Shown: positions 11,306-23,208, counted from the first letter of the stretch. The stretch is 64,000 bases of DNA from Rattus norvegicus (GCF_036323735.1 NC_086034.1:68613939-68677938); one strand, 5' to 3'. The notes: generated from the letters alone by a model not told the origin. Numbers and translations are program-made.

Positions 11306-14300
11306 AGTCATATTCAAATGTCAACCAGGTCATAAACTAGCAGATTAAAATTTTAAGGACTATTGCTTCATTCAAATTAAAATCCAAACCAGTTATTTTG
11401 ATTTGCACATGCCCAACTTTCTTCCATCACATAGCTTGCCATTGTATTCTTTGTTAACTAAGCTGTCCTTAGGTAAGTTGCAAACTGGTTGAAAGAAAGA
11501 AGTGTCCTTAATATTCAAAGAATTAGCATACATTTGAAATTGTAGTAAATGCTACAGAGAATTATCAGGGACCACAGGAACAATTTGTTGTGAAGTAAAA
11601 GAACATTTTCTAATGGAATAGCACATATGATGATAAAAGGAGATATCTCAGGTATAAGAAATGGGTGAAGACCAGGGTGGCCGGTGATGACCAGGAGTTT
11701 CCTCAAGTATGAGGTAGCCGTGAGGGCTGCAGCACAGCAAGGTGAGAATCACAAGACATCAGTGTTTTAACTCCTTTGTCAGAACTGAGAATGGGAGGTC
11801 AGGAATGCATAGGCTTCAGGACAAATTGTGAAATCAGATGAATATTTTCACACATCCATGTGTTTGCCAAAGTAGCCTTTGTGAAGCTCAGTCAGGGATG
11901 TTATTATGAGCTTTTGGGATGAGTTTCAATGAAGTGAGGTGCATAGAAATGTCTATGATGTCAAGGATGGAATTGTTAATAAAAGGTCACAGCACACAGA
12001 GGAAGCCTATTAAGTGTCTATTGAATGTTAATCTATTATTTATCAGTTAATTTCAGGAACAGTAAACTAGGAGACAAGTTGTATATGTTCAAGTCACTAT
12101 AAATGGAGAAAATAAATTTCTCCCATGCTGATACTTGCACGCCCTCTTCATTGCTGATGCTTCAATCAAAACTGTCAAGGAGCCTCACTGCTGGTACTCA
12201 CAACCCCCACAAACAATATGAAAGCAGTTATTTCACATGGATAAAATATAATAGGCTACAGAATAACTGATTTGCTGTTTAGTACAGTTTCCTGTCCCCA
12301 ACTGAACATGCTGCATTTCCAGTGGAGTCTTATGCAGGGACTGTCTGACCATTTGGATGGGTCTTGTAGCTTACTTCTCTCTAATATACTCCCATCTAAA
12401 TATAAAGATCAAGACCTTTACAGATGTTTCTGAATATACTTATGTCTATAATTTGATTGACTATAAAGTTAAGTATCTATCCCTGTCAGTGATATTAACT
12501 CAATTTTCTTTGACCCTGCCACAACGATCTCAATCTGACTTCAAATCCTTTGTCATCTATGTGTGTCGAATACAATCCATATCCAACATGGATGCAAGCA
12601 TGACACATCTTCAGAGTCTGTCTCTCTATTTGTTTTTCATATAAATGTATCCAATCTGAATGATTTGACCATCCTTTTCCACAGATAATAACATGGGCCC
12701 ATGCTGAAGTCAAGACTAAAGCTTATGGTGCTATTTCCTTCCCACAGCTCCATCAGATCTCAGTATTATCTATTTAATGACTCTGTCCTCTGTTTATTAA
12801 TCTACTGCATAGTTACCCGTTAGCTTATTAGCATGCCAATGCTCAGAGCTTTTATTTATTTCTAACATGTGTATTTATGAAATACAACTGTTTAAAGGCA
12901 GTGCTAGAATAGAATAGGAGGAAACGGGCCAACATAGGGCGCAAATCCCTTCTTGTTCTCTGCCTGGTTAGTGCACTTTCCAGTAAACGCAAACAAGAAA
13001 TTGAGAGGGAACTGTCACCTGGCATGGGCATATCTGTGCCTTGTAACAGATGGCATGGTTCTGCATGGGGAGAGGGATGAAATGCCACATGCATGGCTGC
13101 AGTGCAAAGATTCGAGCAAGTGGCATCCCTGGGAAGCTAGCCGGCGGGCTCTGACATTAGCTGTTTTATTAAGTTCAGCTGTAGGCCAGAGCAGCCTTTG
13201 TGTCCAAGGCTTCCAGTGTTTCATGGCCGTGCCTCTGTTTCATGTGAGGTGGTGTGAAAAGCAATTGTAGCGGGCGGTGAGACTGGCAGGATTGAGCCAG
13301 ATGGAGATATAATGTGCTTTGGTGTGGCTTTGTCATTTACTCAGGGAGAAGAGGAAACATGGTTGAATTACAAGCATGGGTTTTGCTTTTTAAAGAGAAA
13401 TTACCTGAGCAAGGTGACACTCTGGCCAATTTTCAAAAAATTTTCCAAATTACAGTTCCAGTGAGTCCTGCATTATATACAAAAATTGTGCATCCCACTG
13501 TGAAGTCATACTCAGGGGAAAAGTGAGTTTGCAAACACCCTGGCCTCTAAAGAGGCTTAGCAGGCATTATCAGCGTGATATTTGCAAATACTGGGGAGTC
13601 ATTTACACACATCAAGGGAAGTATTTCTCTTGTTTTTATTCCTCGTGAATCTCCAAAGAGAAGAGATGTATTTGAATGATTAGAGTGTCCTACTGACTAT
13701 ACATTGTGACACTACTGGGTTCTTTGCAAAGACAGTGTATAGATGTATAGTTTGATTGGTCTGCTAATCATTTCCCAGAATAACTATCAAGAGGAGATGT
13801 AGGATTCAGAGTAATATTCTGGAGAGGAGATGTGGGTAAATCCTAGGTCTGGGTTATAGTGACATGTTCCGTTAGACAAAGCAGATACTTGCAGTTTATG
13901 ATTGTATCATTAGCTCTATACACTAACAAGTTTTGCATTTTTTTTGTTCTTTTGCTACTTGATATTGAACTCCAGTAAGATGAAAACTGCTTTCACTTTT
14001 ATAGCATGAAACTTTTGTTTATAATGATAAAGACTCCTGGTTAATTCAATAACTTCTCTTAAACCAACTCTATGTACATGGCAATCTAGAAATGGCATTT
14101 ACTGTACAGCTGGTGCTATTAGTGTCTGAAATGATTACATTTGATCATATAGAAACAGGGCAATGCAATACAGGTTGTCAGCAGTTATATTAGCCAGTTA
14201 GCTTTATGCAAATTCAAATTTTTCTCTCCATTCCACACAACTATTTTAATCTTCTTTCTGTTTTCTTATTCATTTTAGAAGCAAAACTACTCACACTAAT

Positions 14301-14865
14301 ACCTTGAAAATTATGACAGAAGACATACTTTCCAAAATGTTTATGGTGTTTTCCTTCTTCAAGTAGAATAGTACTTTTTTTTAAAGCGATGATGGTTAGA
14401 CATAAGTAAAGTTTAATAAGTATGGATGAAGTGTAAGCAGGCACATTACAGTTGAAACCTAGAGTTCCTCACTCAGCTGCATACTGAATTACATTCTAAG
14501 TGACCTGTTTTACGAGTTATTAAAATATGTTTTTTCACCACATTATTGTCATCATGTGTTTTTATGTATTTTTATCCTGTCTCTTAGTAAGGCAAAAATA
14601 TTTGGTTAGACATGTAAAACCTGAAAAGAAAATTAGAAATACAAATAGCCTGAAAACCATTTAGACCTCTGGAAAAGAATGCAAATATCATTTGACTATA
14701 TATAGATTTTTTTATTGTGTTGCACAGTTTATTTCCATCTATCAAGGAAATTTCTAGAATCTTAAGTTAGTCAATTTCCACTGTGGGTCCCAAGTTAAAG
14801 GAAAACCTCTCCAAAGGGAAGCCTCTCTGAAAGGAGAGTGCTGTGATGTATTGCATTCTTTGTTT
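11306..14865. other. Non-repetitive block, no gene seen
   Basis: No SINE, L1 or LTR signatures were found. It contains two perfect TTTGCAAA-centred palindromes (13,527-13,536 and 13,579-13,590) and an AT-rich stretch at 12,770-12,900. Short open frames, including a 105-codon one at 12,953-13,270, have no recognisable domain and overlap frames on the other strand. Confidence 0.45.
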
Positions 14866-15275
14866 CCCCAGTTATTTGGAGCACCTTTTCCTTAACTAAT
14901 ATCAAAAGAAACAATTGAAAATGAGCAAGCATCTGCACAAATATTTCTCAAAAGAAGGTATAGACATGGCCAAGTATTCGAAACATTTCTCAATACCATG
15001 AACCATGAATGAGTTGCACATCAAAACTACTCAAAATATAGTCTCACCCAGTTTAGATTTATAATCAGAAATCAAAAGCCTATACTGCTGACAAAGATGT
15101 GGATGAAGAAGTCGTGGAGACTGTCCCTAGGAATGTAAATTAGTCTGACCACTGGGGAAAACGGTATGGAGGGTCCTCAAAAACTTAAAAGAAAAAGACC
15201 ATATGACAATTGTTTGCTGCTGTGTATATCTCTAAAGAAACAGAAGTCAGCATATCAAAGAGCTGCTCTGCATTA
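14866..15275 (+). mobile_element. Old L1 ORF2 fragment
   Basis: On the plus strand 'gcacaaatatttctcaaaagaagg' (about 14,936) through 'aatgagttgcacatcaaaactac', 'gacaaagatgtggatgaag', 'gaatgtaaattagtctgacc' and 'gaccatatgacaattg' is a diverged L1 ORF2/3' region common in mammalian genomes. It has many stops and is ancient. Confidence 0.65.
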
Positions 15276-15944
15276 TTTCCCATCTCAAACTGCCCTGCTC
15301 TTCACCATCTCTTCTGGCAAAGTCTTCATTTCCTTGGCTGACATAAAGCTACTCTTTGCTGAACATTAAAGAAAAAAATGAAATTGACTGAAATGACAGA
15401 CGATTGATATTAACAAATAACTGATAAGAACATAATTTTCAGCTTTCATTGGTTTCAAGTTCATTGATATCTATGGATACTGGTTGAATGAATGTAACTC
15501 TTATATAATATAAAGAATTAGAAGACTCATCACAAGGACATAAGCATGCTCATATATGTGTTATGAGAGTACAGTTCTGAAATTAGACCCAGAGAGATAA
15601 TTTTTTCCTGAATATTCTTTTTTTATTGCTCTCATAAGCCTATCTTCCTTTCATGATCATACTATTTCTGAGAAGTTTATAACATACAGTGGTAATCTAA
15701 AAAGCATGAAAAGCAGGAAGTATAATTGTGTTGAATAAGTAGAAGAGAAGATGACACTTCTCATTAGTCCCTGAATCCTTTATATCTTAACCATATAGAG
15801 TCACTGTGTCTCAGTGGAAGGAACAGATCCCACAACATTGGGTGGGTTTTTGGAAGAGAGCATCAAGGAGCTTATAGGAGGGGTTCATTATTCAATTGGG
15901 TGTGCCTCTTTATACTGCCTTGCTTTGCATATTTGTGCCCTTTT
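15276..15944. other. No recognised gene or repeat
   Basis: AT-rich sequence with no feature I can support. Confidence 0.45.
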
Positions 15945-16258
15945 ACTATGCATTATGAAAACTTAACCATCAGTGTAAAGAGGTAGAGACTTTAAGCGAT
16001 TGGGTTATGAAGTCTTTACCCTTTTATGAGTGATTAGCACAGTTATAAAGGGAATCCAGGAAGTCTGTTCCTTAGGCTTCTGTGTAATGGCAAGAGTTGC
16101 CTTCTTGAAAGCAGAGTGAATGCCCTTGCTGTACATCATGTGCACTGCTGTCTTACACAGGTGCTCCAGATTTCAGAACTGAGAGAAACCCATTTCTATT
16201 GCCTCAAAATTGCTAGTCAAGGTATCTTATTACAGCAACTCAAGTGGGCAGAAGTGCA
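15945..16258 (+). mobile_element. MLT1/MST-like MaLR LTR fragment
   Basis: Blocks match the layout of mammalian MaLR LTRs: 'gaggtagagactttaagcgattgggttatgaag' region near 15,980-16,012, 'tgagtgattagcacagttataaag' near 16,026, 'ccagatttcagaactgagag' near 16,167, and 'tatcttattacagcaactcaagtgggc' near 16,222. It is ancient and diverged, with no internal region. Confidence 0.52.
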
Positions 16259-17370
16259 TGCTTCGGTCATGTACTGTTAATATAATGCCTGCACATTATT
16301 AACCTTGATCTTTGCTGTTCGTACATTCCTGGAAAGGAGACTCTGAGTTAATGAATGTTGCTGGTTGAAGAGGTGGAAGTTCTGTTTTAAAATCCCAGTG
16401 CTGCCACAAAATAAATACCATGATTTTTTTAAATCAAAACATCATTTCTTTCAAATTTCTCTCTTTTTCTAGAAAATGTCATTTGTACTTATATCAGATA
16501 TTTCAAATAATTTGTAGAAGTTGGTACGCTCCAGTCAGAAATGTACTGTCATTCACTTAAGTTTCCTATCCTTTCTCTATTTGAAGGGAGGAACAAGTAT
16601 ACAAAAGCACAGTGAACTATTTGCCCTATGATTACAGAGAGAAAATACTGTAGCCTTCAGAAGAAGTAGACAGCCATTCTTCAGTCTTCAGTCCGGGTCA
16701 CTGTCTTCCAGCATTCAACATCACCTCAGACAGAAGGCTTTCTGTAAATGCAATGCTCTGGCTTGTGAGAATCAGGGTCATTCTCATTGTCATTATTTTA
16801 AAACCATGACTTCCTGTTTTGTACATCATGAAACAGAAACCAACGTTTTTTCTAACACTCTCAAACAATAATCAACAGAATCCGAGATGTTGTGAGAGCA
16901 TTTCTGATTATGGATGGGGAGAGATGCAGTGGACACACTAGGTTCTAACCACAGGTGGCGGGTCTTGCTGTGTATTGAGTTCATTGGTGGTAGAATCAAT
17001 GCCTTGCTTCATAGGCTAAATCATATTGAGCCCACATAGACTTTCCTCATTAAGAATCTTTGATTAGATATTGACGTATGAGAGTTAGAATTCACAGAGA
17101 CATCAACAGCGAGACCTTAACATTTGCCTGCTAATTTTGCAAGCAGAGCTTTGGCAAACACCTGGAGCACTCTATTTTATTTAATATTGTTAATGGAAGT
17201 ATATTTTTAATTGATGAAAATTTATCAGTGTAGAACCTGAGACAGCATTTAAGTGACACATGTAGCTTGTCTCTAATTGTACCCTCAAAAGTCCCAACTT
17301 CTAACAGTAAAGTTTCATAAGAGATAAGGTATTTATCCCCTTATCAACTAAAGAAACAGGGATTAAAAAT
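16259..17370. other. No recognised gene or repeat
   Basis: Unique-looking sequence. The segment 17,100-17,230 is AT-rich and motif-dense but carries no identifiable element. Confidence 0.45.
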
Positions 17371-17373
17371 ATA

Positions 17374-17485
17374 TGCAGTGGCTACACATGGTACTGCATA
17401 CCTACAGTATTAGAAATCAGGCCACTAAGGCTGCAGATGGAAGTGAGTCTGAGTTATATAGTAAGACAATGTCTCCAAAAAATAA
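17374..17485 (+). mobile_element. B1 SINE (old)
   Basis: A diverged 7SL-derived B1: head 'gtggctacacatggtactgcatacc', the 'aaggctgcagatggaagtgagtctgagtt' middle, 'atatagtaagacaatgtctcc' and an A-rich tail. It is heavily mutated. Confidence 0.72.
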
Positions 17486-17855
17486 TGCCTCCAAGCTGCA
17501 CATTTAATATGGATGGTCCACAAAGGACCATCAGTGCCACTTAAAATTTTACTCAGAAAAGAATCAAGTTTTTTTTTCAACAAACAAGTGAGACAGTGTT
17601 ACTTCAAATAACTCACTATCAAAATAACCTGTATAGGTAAAGGGCTTTTAGGAAGAAAAGATGTTTAATCAAGAAAAAACATGATTGGAAGACATCTGTA
17701 ATCAGCAAGAAGGAAGTCTGAAGAAACATTCTGCTGCAATTTACTAATCGACGAAAAGGAGGTCAACATGACATCTATGAAAAGAAACAGTTTGCTGTTA
17801 TTTTTTTTTATCATTCCCAGAAACGATACCTTGACTTTAAAATATGCATTCAACA

Positions 17856-18385
17856 AACATTTATTCTATGCGTATCCTGTAAAAAAGGCAGTGTTGTAAT
17901 GTCACTGAAAAAGTTCAGATGGAATCCTACCCGGAAGGAACTGCTGCTAAAGGAGAGTTAACAGAATATAAATAAACGGAATATAAAATAGAAAGTGCCT
18001 TGAAAGAAAGCGCAACTAGGTCAGGAGACGGAGGCACCATGGGTGCTACTGTGCATAGCATGGGCTTAGAAGTGGTAGCTGAGGATAGTGTAAAGTAAAC
18101 CGAGTAGACATCCCAGGAGGTCTCTTGGTAAAGTACACTCAGACAGAGATCACAACAGATGCTGGGACTCTGGGGCAGGAAATAGCATGCTTGTTGGATG
18201 AAGAGCTGGAACAAAATGATTCAGGGGATATGGTAGGGAATGAGGTATGGTGGAACAGGGAGGTCCTGAAGCTCATGGACACACAATGCTAAATTCTCCT
18301 GTATCAAGGGAAGCCACTGCATGGATATATCTAGATGATATGACATGGTTTCAATTTTGAAACAGTCGTGCTGACTGTTATGTGA
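17856..18385 (-). mobile_element. L2 LINE 3' region
   Basis: On the plus strand 'acatttattctatgcgtatcctgt' (17,858), a 'gttcagatggaatcctacc' block, 'aacagaatataaataaacgg', and 'gggaagccactgcatgg' (18,309) to 'gtcgtgctgactgttatgtg' are in the order of a reverse-complemented L2 3' end. It is ancient mammalian-wide sequence with no coding content. Confidence 0.6.
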
Positions 18386-19656
18386 AGAAACCATCTGAAT
18401 TCAAGAGAAGAAATAGAGTAGGGTTGACATTATAGGAGTCCAGGTTGAAGATGCTATAGACCTGGCCCGTGAAGTAAGTAGTAAAACCTGATGGAGGGAC
18501 CAGAGCCAGGATAGGTTTTTAATGGAGAATTCGTGCGACAAGAATAACCAAGACATAACATGGTTATATCCCATGGCTGAAGGTCCACTGAAAAAGTAAG
18601 ACATCATCAGCAAGGTCCATTGCCATTGAATGGCAAACCACATGTTCTTTGGGTATAGGTTCTGGAAAGTTTTAGAAATCAAAATACATTGACTTGGTGT
18701 TTCTCAGCCTTTGTGACTGCTTTCTGTAATTGTATCCTATGACAGTAAAGAGTCACCAACTGTGTCTTGGAATTATGATTTAGAGACAGCAGAAGAAACT
18801 GGATAAACAGACTTAAGTGCAGAAGTACAGAAGTAAGTTTCAAATAGCAGTTGACATATGTTTAGATTTCTCTGCATATAATATATGGACGATACATGAT
18901 CAAATACACAGACATACATACACTTATCTGCTTTGACTTTTCCTAGGAATTAAAAATAATCAAGTGGTATTATTAGTTTCATAACTTTCAAAGGACATTT
19001 TAATACAAAGAGAATTTGAAGTATGAACTTTCATAATTAATTGCAGCTATATGCTTCAGATTATACTGTAGGGAGCAAGATAACTCCTGGGTGAAGTGCA
19101 TTATTTGACGGGCATGGTCACATCAATGACCTCAGTGACTTTCTTGTAGGGGAGTAGAAAAGACTTCCAGAGTAGAGGCTCAAAGGGATGCCAAAACTTA
19201 CCTCTTGTGTGAGTAAAGTTGTTGACAGTATGTCCATAAAATACCCATGGTAGCTTTCTTTCCACAGATGCTTACAGCCTGAAGACTGCCCCCTTTAGAG
19301 TCTGCTCCCCCTCAAGATTAGCAAAACCTGCCTCTTCTATAGAATAGCCTTGAACTCTTGTTTATCCACATGTAATAATACCACCTCCTTGTTCAGATAT
19401 TTGAAAAAAACCCTGCCTCCTCCTAAGGTGCATAACAGACATGCTGGTTGCTTCTCAGGTGCTGTGACTTAACCATGAGAGGAAATAGTTCATCCCATTC
19501 CAGCCTTTTTATGTATTGTGTGTCTGTCCTTTCTTCATTCCCTCAATACCCCGATCGGGTCAGTCCCCAGAGCAACACTAGACCCAACCATGATTCAAGA
19601 AACATTGATTCTACTGCCCTTGTCTTCTCATGCGCCACACAATTGGAAACTAATTG
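18386..19656. other. No gene; possible decayed LTR sequence in the last 400 bp
   Basis: 18,386-19,240 shows nothing I can name. 19,240-19,600 has a C-rich, LTR-like end ('ctcaataccccgatcgggtcagtcccc', about 19,543-19,569), but no boundaries or TSD could be established. Confidence 0.35.
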
Positions 19657-19662
19657 TGGAGT
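19657..19662. repeat. Left TSD of ERVK solo LTR
   Basis: TGGAGT, identical to 20,091-20,096. A 6-bp duplication is the expected size for ERVK integrase. Confidence 0.85.
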
Positions 19663-20090
19663 TGTAGAGAGCGGCGTGGTGAAACAAAGATGGCGCTGAC
19701 ATCAGCCTTGTCTGGATATAAACGACTTATGTGCAGGCTTGTCCCCTTGCTAGGGCTCCCTCTAGTGGTGAACAGCGGTACTGCACATGTGCGGTTTATT
19801 CACCAGGTGTCAGTTGACCGTTAATATGCTAATGAGGTGATTCATTCTCCGCCAATCCCTGGAGGACAAGTAGTGGGGTGATCCAAGCCCCACCAATCCC
19901 TGAGAGATAATTAGCATACTGTTGTCTATATAAGCCGAGCGATTTTGCTGCTCGGAGCCCCTGTTCAAGAGAGCTGTAACACTAAGAGAGCTGTAACACT
20001 AAGAAGAGCTGTAACACAGTAAAGGCTTGCTCGCAGAAGAATCCTGTTGCCACGCGTCGTTCTTACTGGCGGGACATTGGGCGCGCGACA
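19663..20090 (+). mobile_element. Solo LTR of an IAP-like ERVK endogenous retrovirus
   Basis: A 428-bp element that starts TGTAGAGAG and ends GCGCGCGACA, so it has the TG...CA ends of an LTR, and it is bounded by the 6-bp duplication TGGAGT. 'aagatggcgctgac' (from about 19,688) is a motif shared with IAP-class LTRs. A TATA box (TATATAAG, 19,927-19,934) lies at the expected U3/R position, and the R/U5 side has three copies of AGAGCTGTAACAC (19,970-20,016), then AGTAAAGG and a GC-rich U5. No primer-binding site or internal gene follows, so LTR-LTR recombination removed the provirus. The intact TSD and remaining CpGs suggest a fairly young insertion. Confidence 0.85.
19927..19934 (+). promoter_or_regulatory. 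TATA box of the solo LTR
   Basis: TATATAAG, followed about 30 bp downstream by the expected transcription start region. Whether it is active cannot be read from sequence. Confidence 0.6.
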
Positions 20091-20096
20091 TGGAGT
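20091..20096. repeat. Right TSD of ERVK solo LTR
   Basis: TGGAGT, perfect copy of 19,657-19,662. Confidence 0.85.
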
Positions 20097-20234
20097 GACC
20101 CAAGTTCTTAGAGTGACATTTGGAATATTACGACCAACTGCACAAGAGTTTGAAGCAGCATGAGCTGGCCCTTCCTTTTTTCTCTCTGTGCTTCTCACTG
20201 ACCTGAATCTCTTCTTTGTTCTTTTCTACCATCC

Positions 20235-20965
20235 TTTTCTTGTTCCTTTCTCTTTTATTTTTAATGCTTTTTTCTTACAGTCCAGTCTTTATCCCCTCCC
20301 ATTCCATCTCGGATTGTTCCTTGTCCCATACTCCCCCCGCTCCTGTATCCAAAAGGATGTTCCCACACCCTACCCACACCCCACTAGACCTCCCCACTCC
20401 CTGGGGCCTCAAGTCTCTTGAGGGTTAGGTGCATCTTCTCTCACTGACACCAGACCAGGCCGTCCTCTGCTGTATATGTGTTGGGAGCCTCAGCTGGTGT
20501 ATGTTACCTGTTTAGCTCAGTATCTGAGAGATCTTGGGGGTCCAGGTTAGTTGAAACTGTTGATCTTCCTATGGGGTTGCCCTCCTCTTCAGCTTTTCCC
20601 TAATTCACCAACAGGGGTTCCCTGCCTCTGTTCATTGGTCGAGTGTAAGTATCTGCACTTGACTCTTTCAGCTGCTTGTTGGGTAGTCATGCTAGGCTCC
20701 TGTCTGTAAGTATACCATCAGTAGTAATGTCAAGCCTTGGAGCCTCCCCTTGAGCTGGATTCCAATTTGGTCCTCTCACTGGACCTTCTTTCCTTCAGGT
20801 GCTTCTCCTTTTTTGTCCCTGCAGTTCTTTCAATCAGGAATAATTCTAGGTCAGAGTTTTTGAATATGGGATGGCAACCCCATCCCACCACCTGATGCCC
20901 TGTCAACCCTCCTTTTCTATGGCTTTCCCATCCCTCATATCTGCTATGCTTTCAAACAACAGGCA
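20235..20965 (-). mobile_element. L1 3' UTR fragment
   Basis: Minus-strand L1 3'UTR: a T-rich left end, the C-rich block near 20,325-20,400, then 'gggtccaggttagttgaaactgttgatcttcc' near 20,538-20,570, 'gtgtaagtatctgcacttgactc' near 20,643, 'ggctcctgtctgtaagtat' near 20,694 and 'agttctttcaatcagg' near 20,822. It lacks ORF2, so it is truncated. Confidence 0.78.
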
Positions 20966-21460
20966 TGTTCCCTTATTAGAAATTTGAGGCTTACTTACTC
21001 ATATTAGAAACATTTCTTGACTCTCCCAACCCTGGAAAATGTTTTTTCTCTTGCTTTAAGTTTCTATACAGTCAAGACAAGAAAAAGTTCCAGGCTCAGA
21101 AGAGTCAGGGAAATATGAAGGGACTGCAAGGAGGTCACAGTCGACTTGGGCAGTATGATGACATTCCAAGGCTAAAGGGAAAGAAGACATCAGAAAGTCA
21201 GGGGCTAGAAAACCAAAAGATGGCATCCAAGTCTGAGTCAGAGAGGAGTAATGGCTTTTGGTACTGGCCAGCTGAGGACTGTCAAAGCCTAATACAATCT
21301 ATGTGGGGTTTGCCATTTCTATTACTCAGGGGTTTTCAAGATATGAGGTAATACAAATTATTATGGTTTTTTATCTTGGTAATGTCTACTCTGTGTCTCA
21401 GAGACTATGAAACTAATGAACCTATTAAAATAGAAATCTCAGTACATAAATTCTGCTTTG
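20966..21460. other. No recognised gene or repeat
   Basis: Unique-looking sequence. A 78-codon plus-strand open frame (21,115-21,351) has no recognisable domain. Confidence 0.4.
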
Positions 21461-21473
21461 CTCCCAACTTGCA

Positions 21474-21499
21474 TGTGTGTGTGTGTGTGTGTGTGTGTA
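21474..21499. repeat. (TG)n microsatellite
   Basis: About 13 TG units. Confidence 0.9.
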
Positions 21500-21534
21500 T
21501 GAAAGAATTTAGCTTTTTAATTATGTAAACCTAA

Positions 21535-21779
21535 TCAATTTATTTTATATTTTTCTTCATTCTTCAGTCATACAATACATCTGATCAAAGCCTCCCCTCC
21601 CTTCTCTCCTCCCAGCATCTGCCCATTTGTACTCCCTCCACTTGTACTTCCCCATATCCTCCATTTCCATCAGAAATAAACAGGCTTCCTTGTAATATCA
21701 ACCAAACATGGCATAAGATGAACCAATAAGACTAGGCACAAGCCCTCATACTCCTTTTAAAATGATACTATTGCTTTAG
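21535..21779 (-). mobile_element. Old L1 3' UTR fragment
   Basis: A T-rich end ('tttattttatatttttcttc') is followed by a C-rich block at 21,588-21,650 and the 'cagaaataaacaggcttccttg' and 'aaccaataagactaggcacaag' landmarks of an older murine L1 (Lx-type) 3'UTR. It was the landing site of the next L1. Confidence 0.55.
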
Positions 21780-21791
21780 AAAAGTGTTTCA

Positions 21792-22300
21792 CTCTGACTT
21801 GTGTGAGGTGGAATCTTAGGGTCGTTTTGATTTGCATTTCCCTGATGACTAGGAATGCTGAACATTTAAGTGCTTTTCAGCTATTTGAAATTTCTCAGTT
21901 GAAAATTCTCTGTTTAGCTCTGTACCCCATTTTAAATAGGGTTATTTGGTTCTCTGGAGTCTAACTCCTTGAGTTCTTTGTATATTTTAGATATTAGCCC
22001 TCTATCAGATGGCTAATAGCATTGGTAAAGAACTTTTCCCAATCTGTGGGTTGACGTTTTGTCCTATTGACAGTGGCCTTATTTGGCATCAATGGGAGGA
22101 GAGCCTCTTAGTCCTGTGGAGGCTTGGTGACCCAGGTTGGGGGAATGTTTGGGCCCTGAGGCAATGGTTGGGGAGCAGGTGGGGGAGCACCCTCATAGAA
22201 GAAGGAGGAGTGGGGAGTTGATGAGGGTTTGTGGAGGGGAAACTGGGAAGGGGATAACACTTGAAATGTAAATAAATAAAATAACCAATAAAAATTTTTT
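21792..22300 (+). mobile_element. 5'-inverted (twin-primed) L1 insertion
   Basis: Two L1 segments lie in opposite orientation. 21,792-22,086 is ORF2 3' sequence on the minus strand, colinear with the young L1 at about 53,490-53,790. 22,087-22,300 is the L1 3' end on the plus strand, with the G-rich block and AATAAA-containing tail. Flanks AAAAGTGTTTCA (21,780-21,791) and AAAAGTCTTTCA (22,301-22,312) form a 12-bp TSD with one mismatch. This is the structure expected from twin priming during L1 reverse transcription, with loss of the sequence between the two segments. Confidence 0.82.
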
Positions 22301-22414
22301 AAAAGTCTTTCATGCCTCAAATCTGACCTTCACACACTAGATAATGGTTGAAGATACATTCATCTTCCTCACCCACTTCCTTCCAAGCCACATTAATGGA
22401 AATGAGCCCAGATT

Positions 22415-22541
22415 GATGGCTAAATTTTTTTTTTTTGGTTCTTTTTTTTTTCGGAGCTGGAGACCGAACCCAGGGCCTTGCGCTTCCTAGGTAAGCGCTC
22501 TACCACTGAGCTAAATCCCCAGCCCCGATGGCTAAATTTTT
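22415..22541 (-). mobile_element. ID SINE with 15-bp TSD
   Basis: The element body is 22,430-22,526: T-rich tail on the left, then the tRNA-Ala/BC1-related core with box B ('gaaccc' side near 22,465) and box A ('ctaccactgagct', 22,500-22,512), ending in CCCCAGCCCC, the complement of the GGGGCTGGGG ID start. The 15-bp duplication GATGGCTAAATTTTT lies at 22,415-22,429 and 22,527-22,541, perfect on both sides. ID SINEs are greatly expanded in rat, which supports the organism call. Confidence 0.95.
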
Positions 22542-22915
22542 AAAATTGTACTTTATCATGTTTTATTATTAAAGGTAAAATCTCTGATCTGGGGGTAATA
22601 TCTTCAGTTACTTTTCCATGTGACAGACAGCTGTCATAAAGGCACAGTGACACCTTCTGTCGCACCTAGGCTGGTGATGCTCTTCTCTACCCATCGCCTC
22701 CCCAACCCCTAGGTGAGTGAAGATGGTCACTTAGGTCCTCTCACCCAACAATGATAGTGTCCTCATTCTCCTAATCTACCTTCTTCATTTTTAGGTGTGT
22801 TCGCAGTCTTTTTACACTTAAGTCACATGACTTAATTCACCTTCTGTCTGAGTTTCTTTTCTTTTGACTCTAATGAAAATTTCCATTTGCCTTCCTTCAC
22901 TTTCAATAAAAAACT

Positions 22916-23208
22916 TTGTATGTGTGTAGAGGAGTGTTGGGTACAAGTGGATGTACATAAGTGTATAGAGATGTGTGGGCTACCGCATAGGTGCGTGCGT
23001 GTGTGTGTGTGTGTGTATGTGTGTGCGTGTGTGTGCATGTGTGTGTGTTATAGGTGTGTAGAGAGGTATATCGGAGTGGGATACATAGGGATGTGTAGGT
23101 TGTGTAGGTGTGTGGTATACAGGGGTGTGGGTTGTATAGGTGTGTGGATATGTGGGTGTGGATGGGTGTACAGATACTTGATCTGTTGTGTTCATGTATT
23201 ATTCAGAG
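22916..23208. repeat. TG-rich simple repeat region
   Basis: (TG)n at about 22,992-23,050, followed by GTGTAGGT/GTGTGGGT-type degenerate repeats to 23,165. It sits beside a B4-type SINE and may be its expanded tail or neighbour. Two long open frames on opposite strands are repeat artefacts. Confidence 0.8.

Noticed and set aside
12953..13270. 105-codon plus-strand frame as a gene
   Set aside because: No recognisable domain, overlapped by two opposite-strand frames, no splice or initiation context.
19240..19650. Second LTR upstream of the ERVK LTR
   Set aside because: Some LTR-like composition, but no ends, TSD or recognised family; not enough to call.
19970..20020. Three AGAGCTGTAACAC units considered as an independent satellite
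   Set aside because: They lie inside the solo LTR bounded by its TSD, so they are part of the element.
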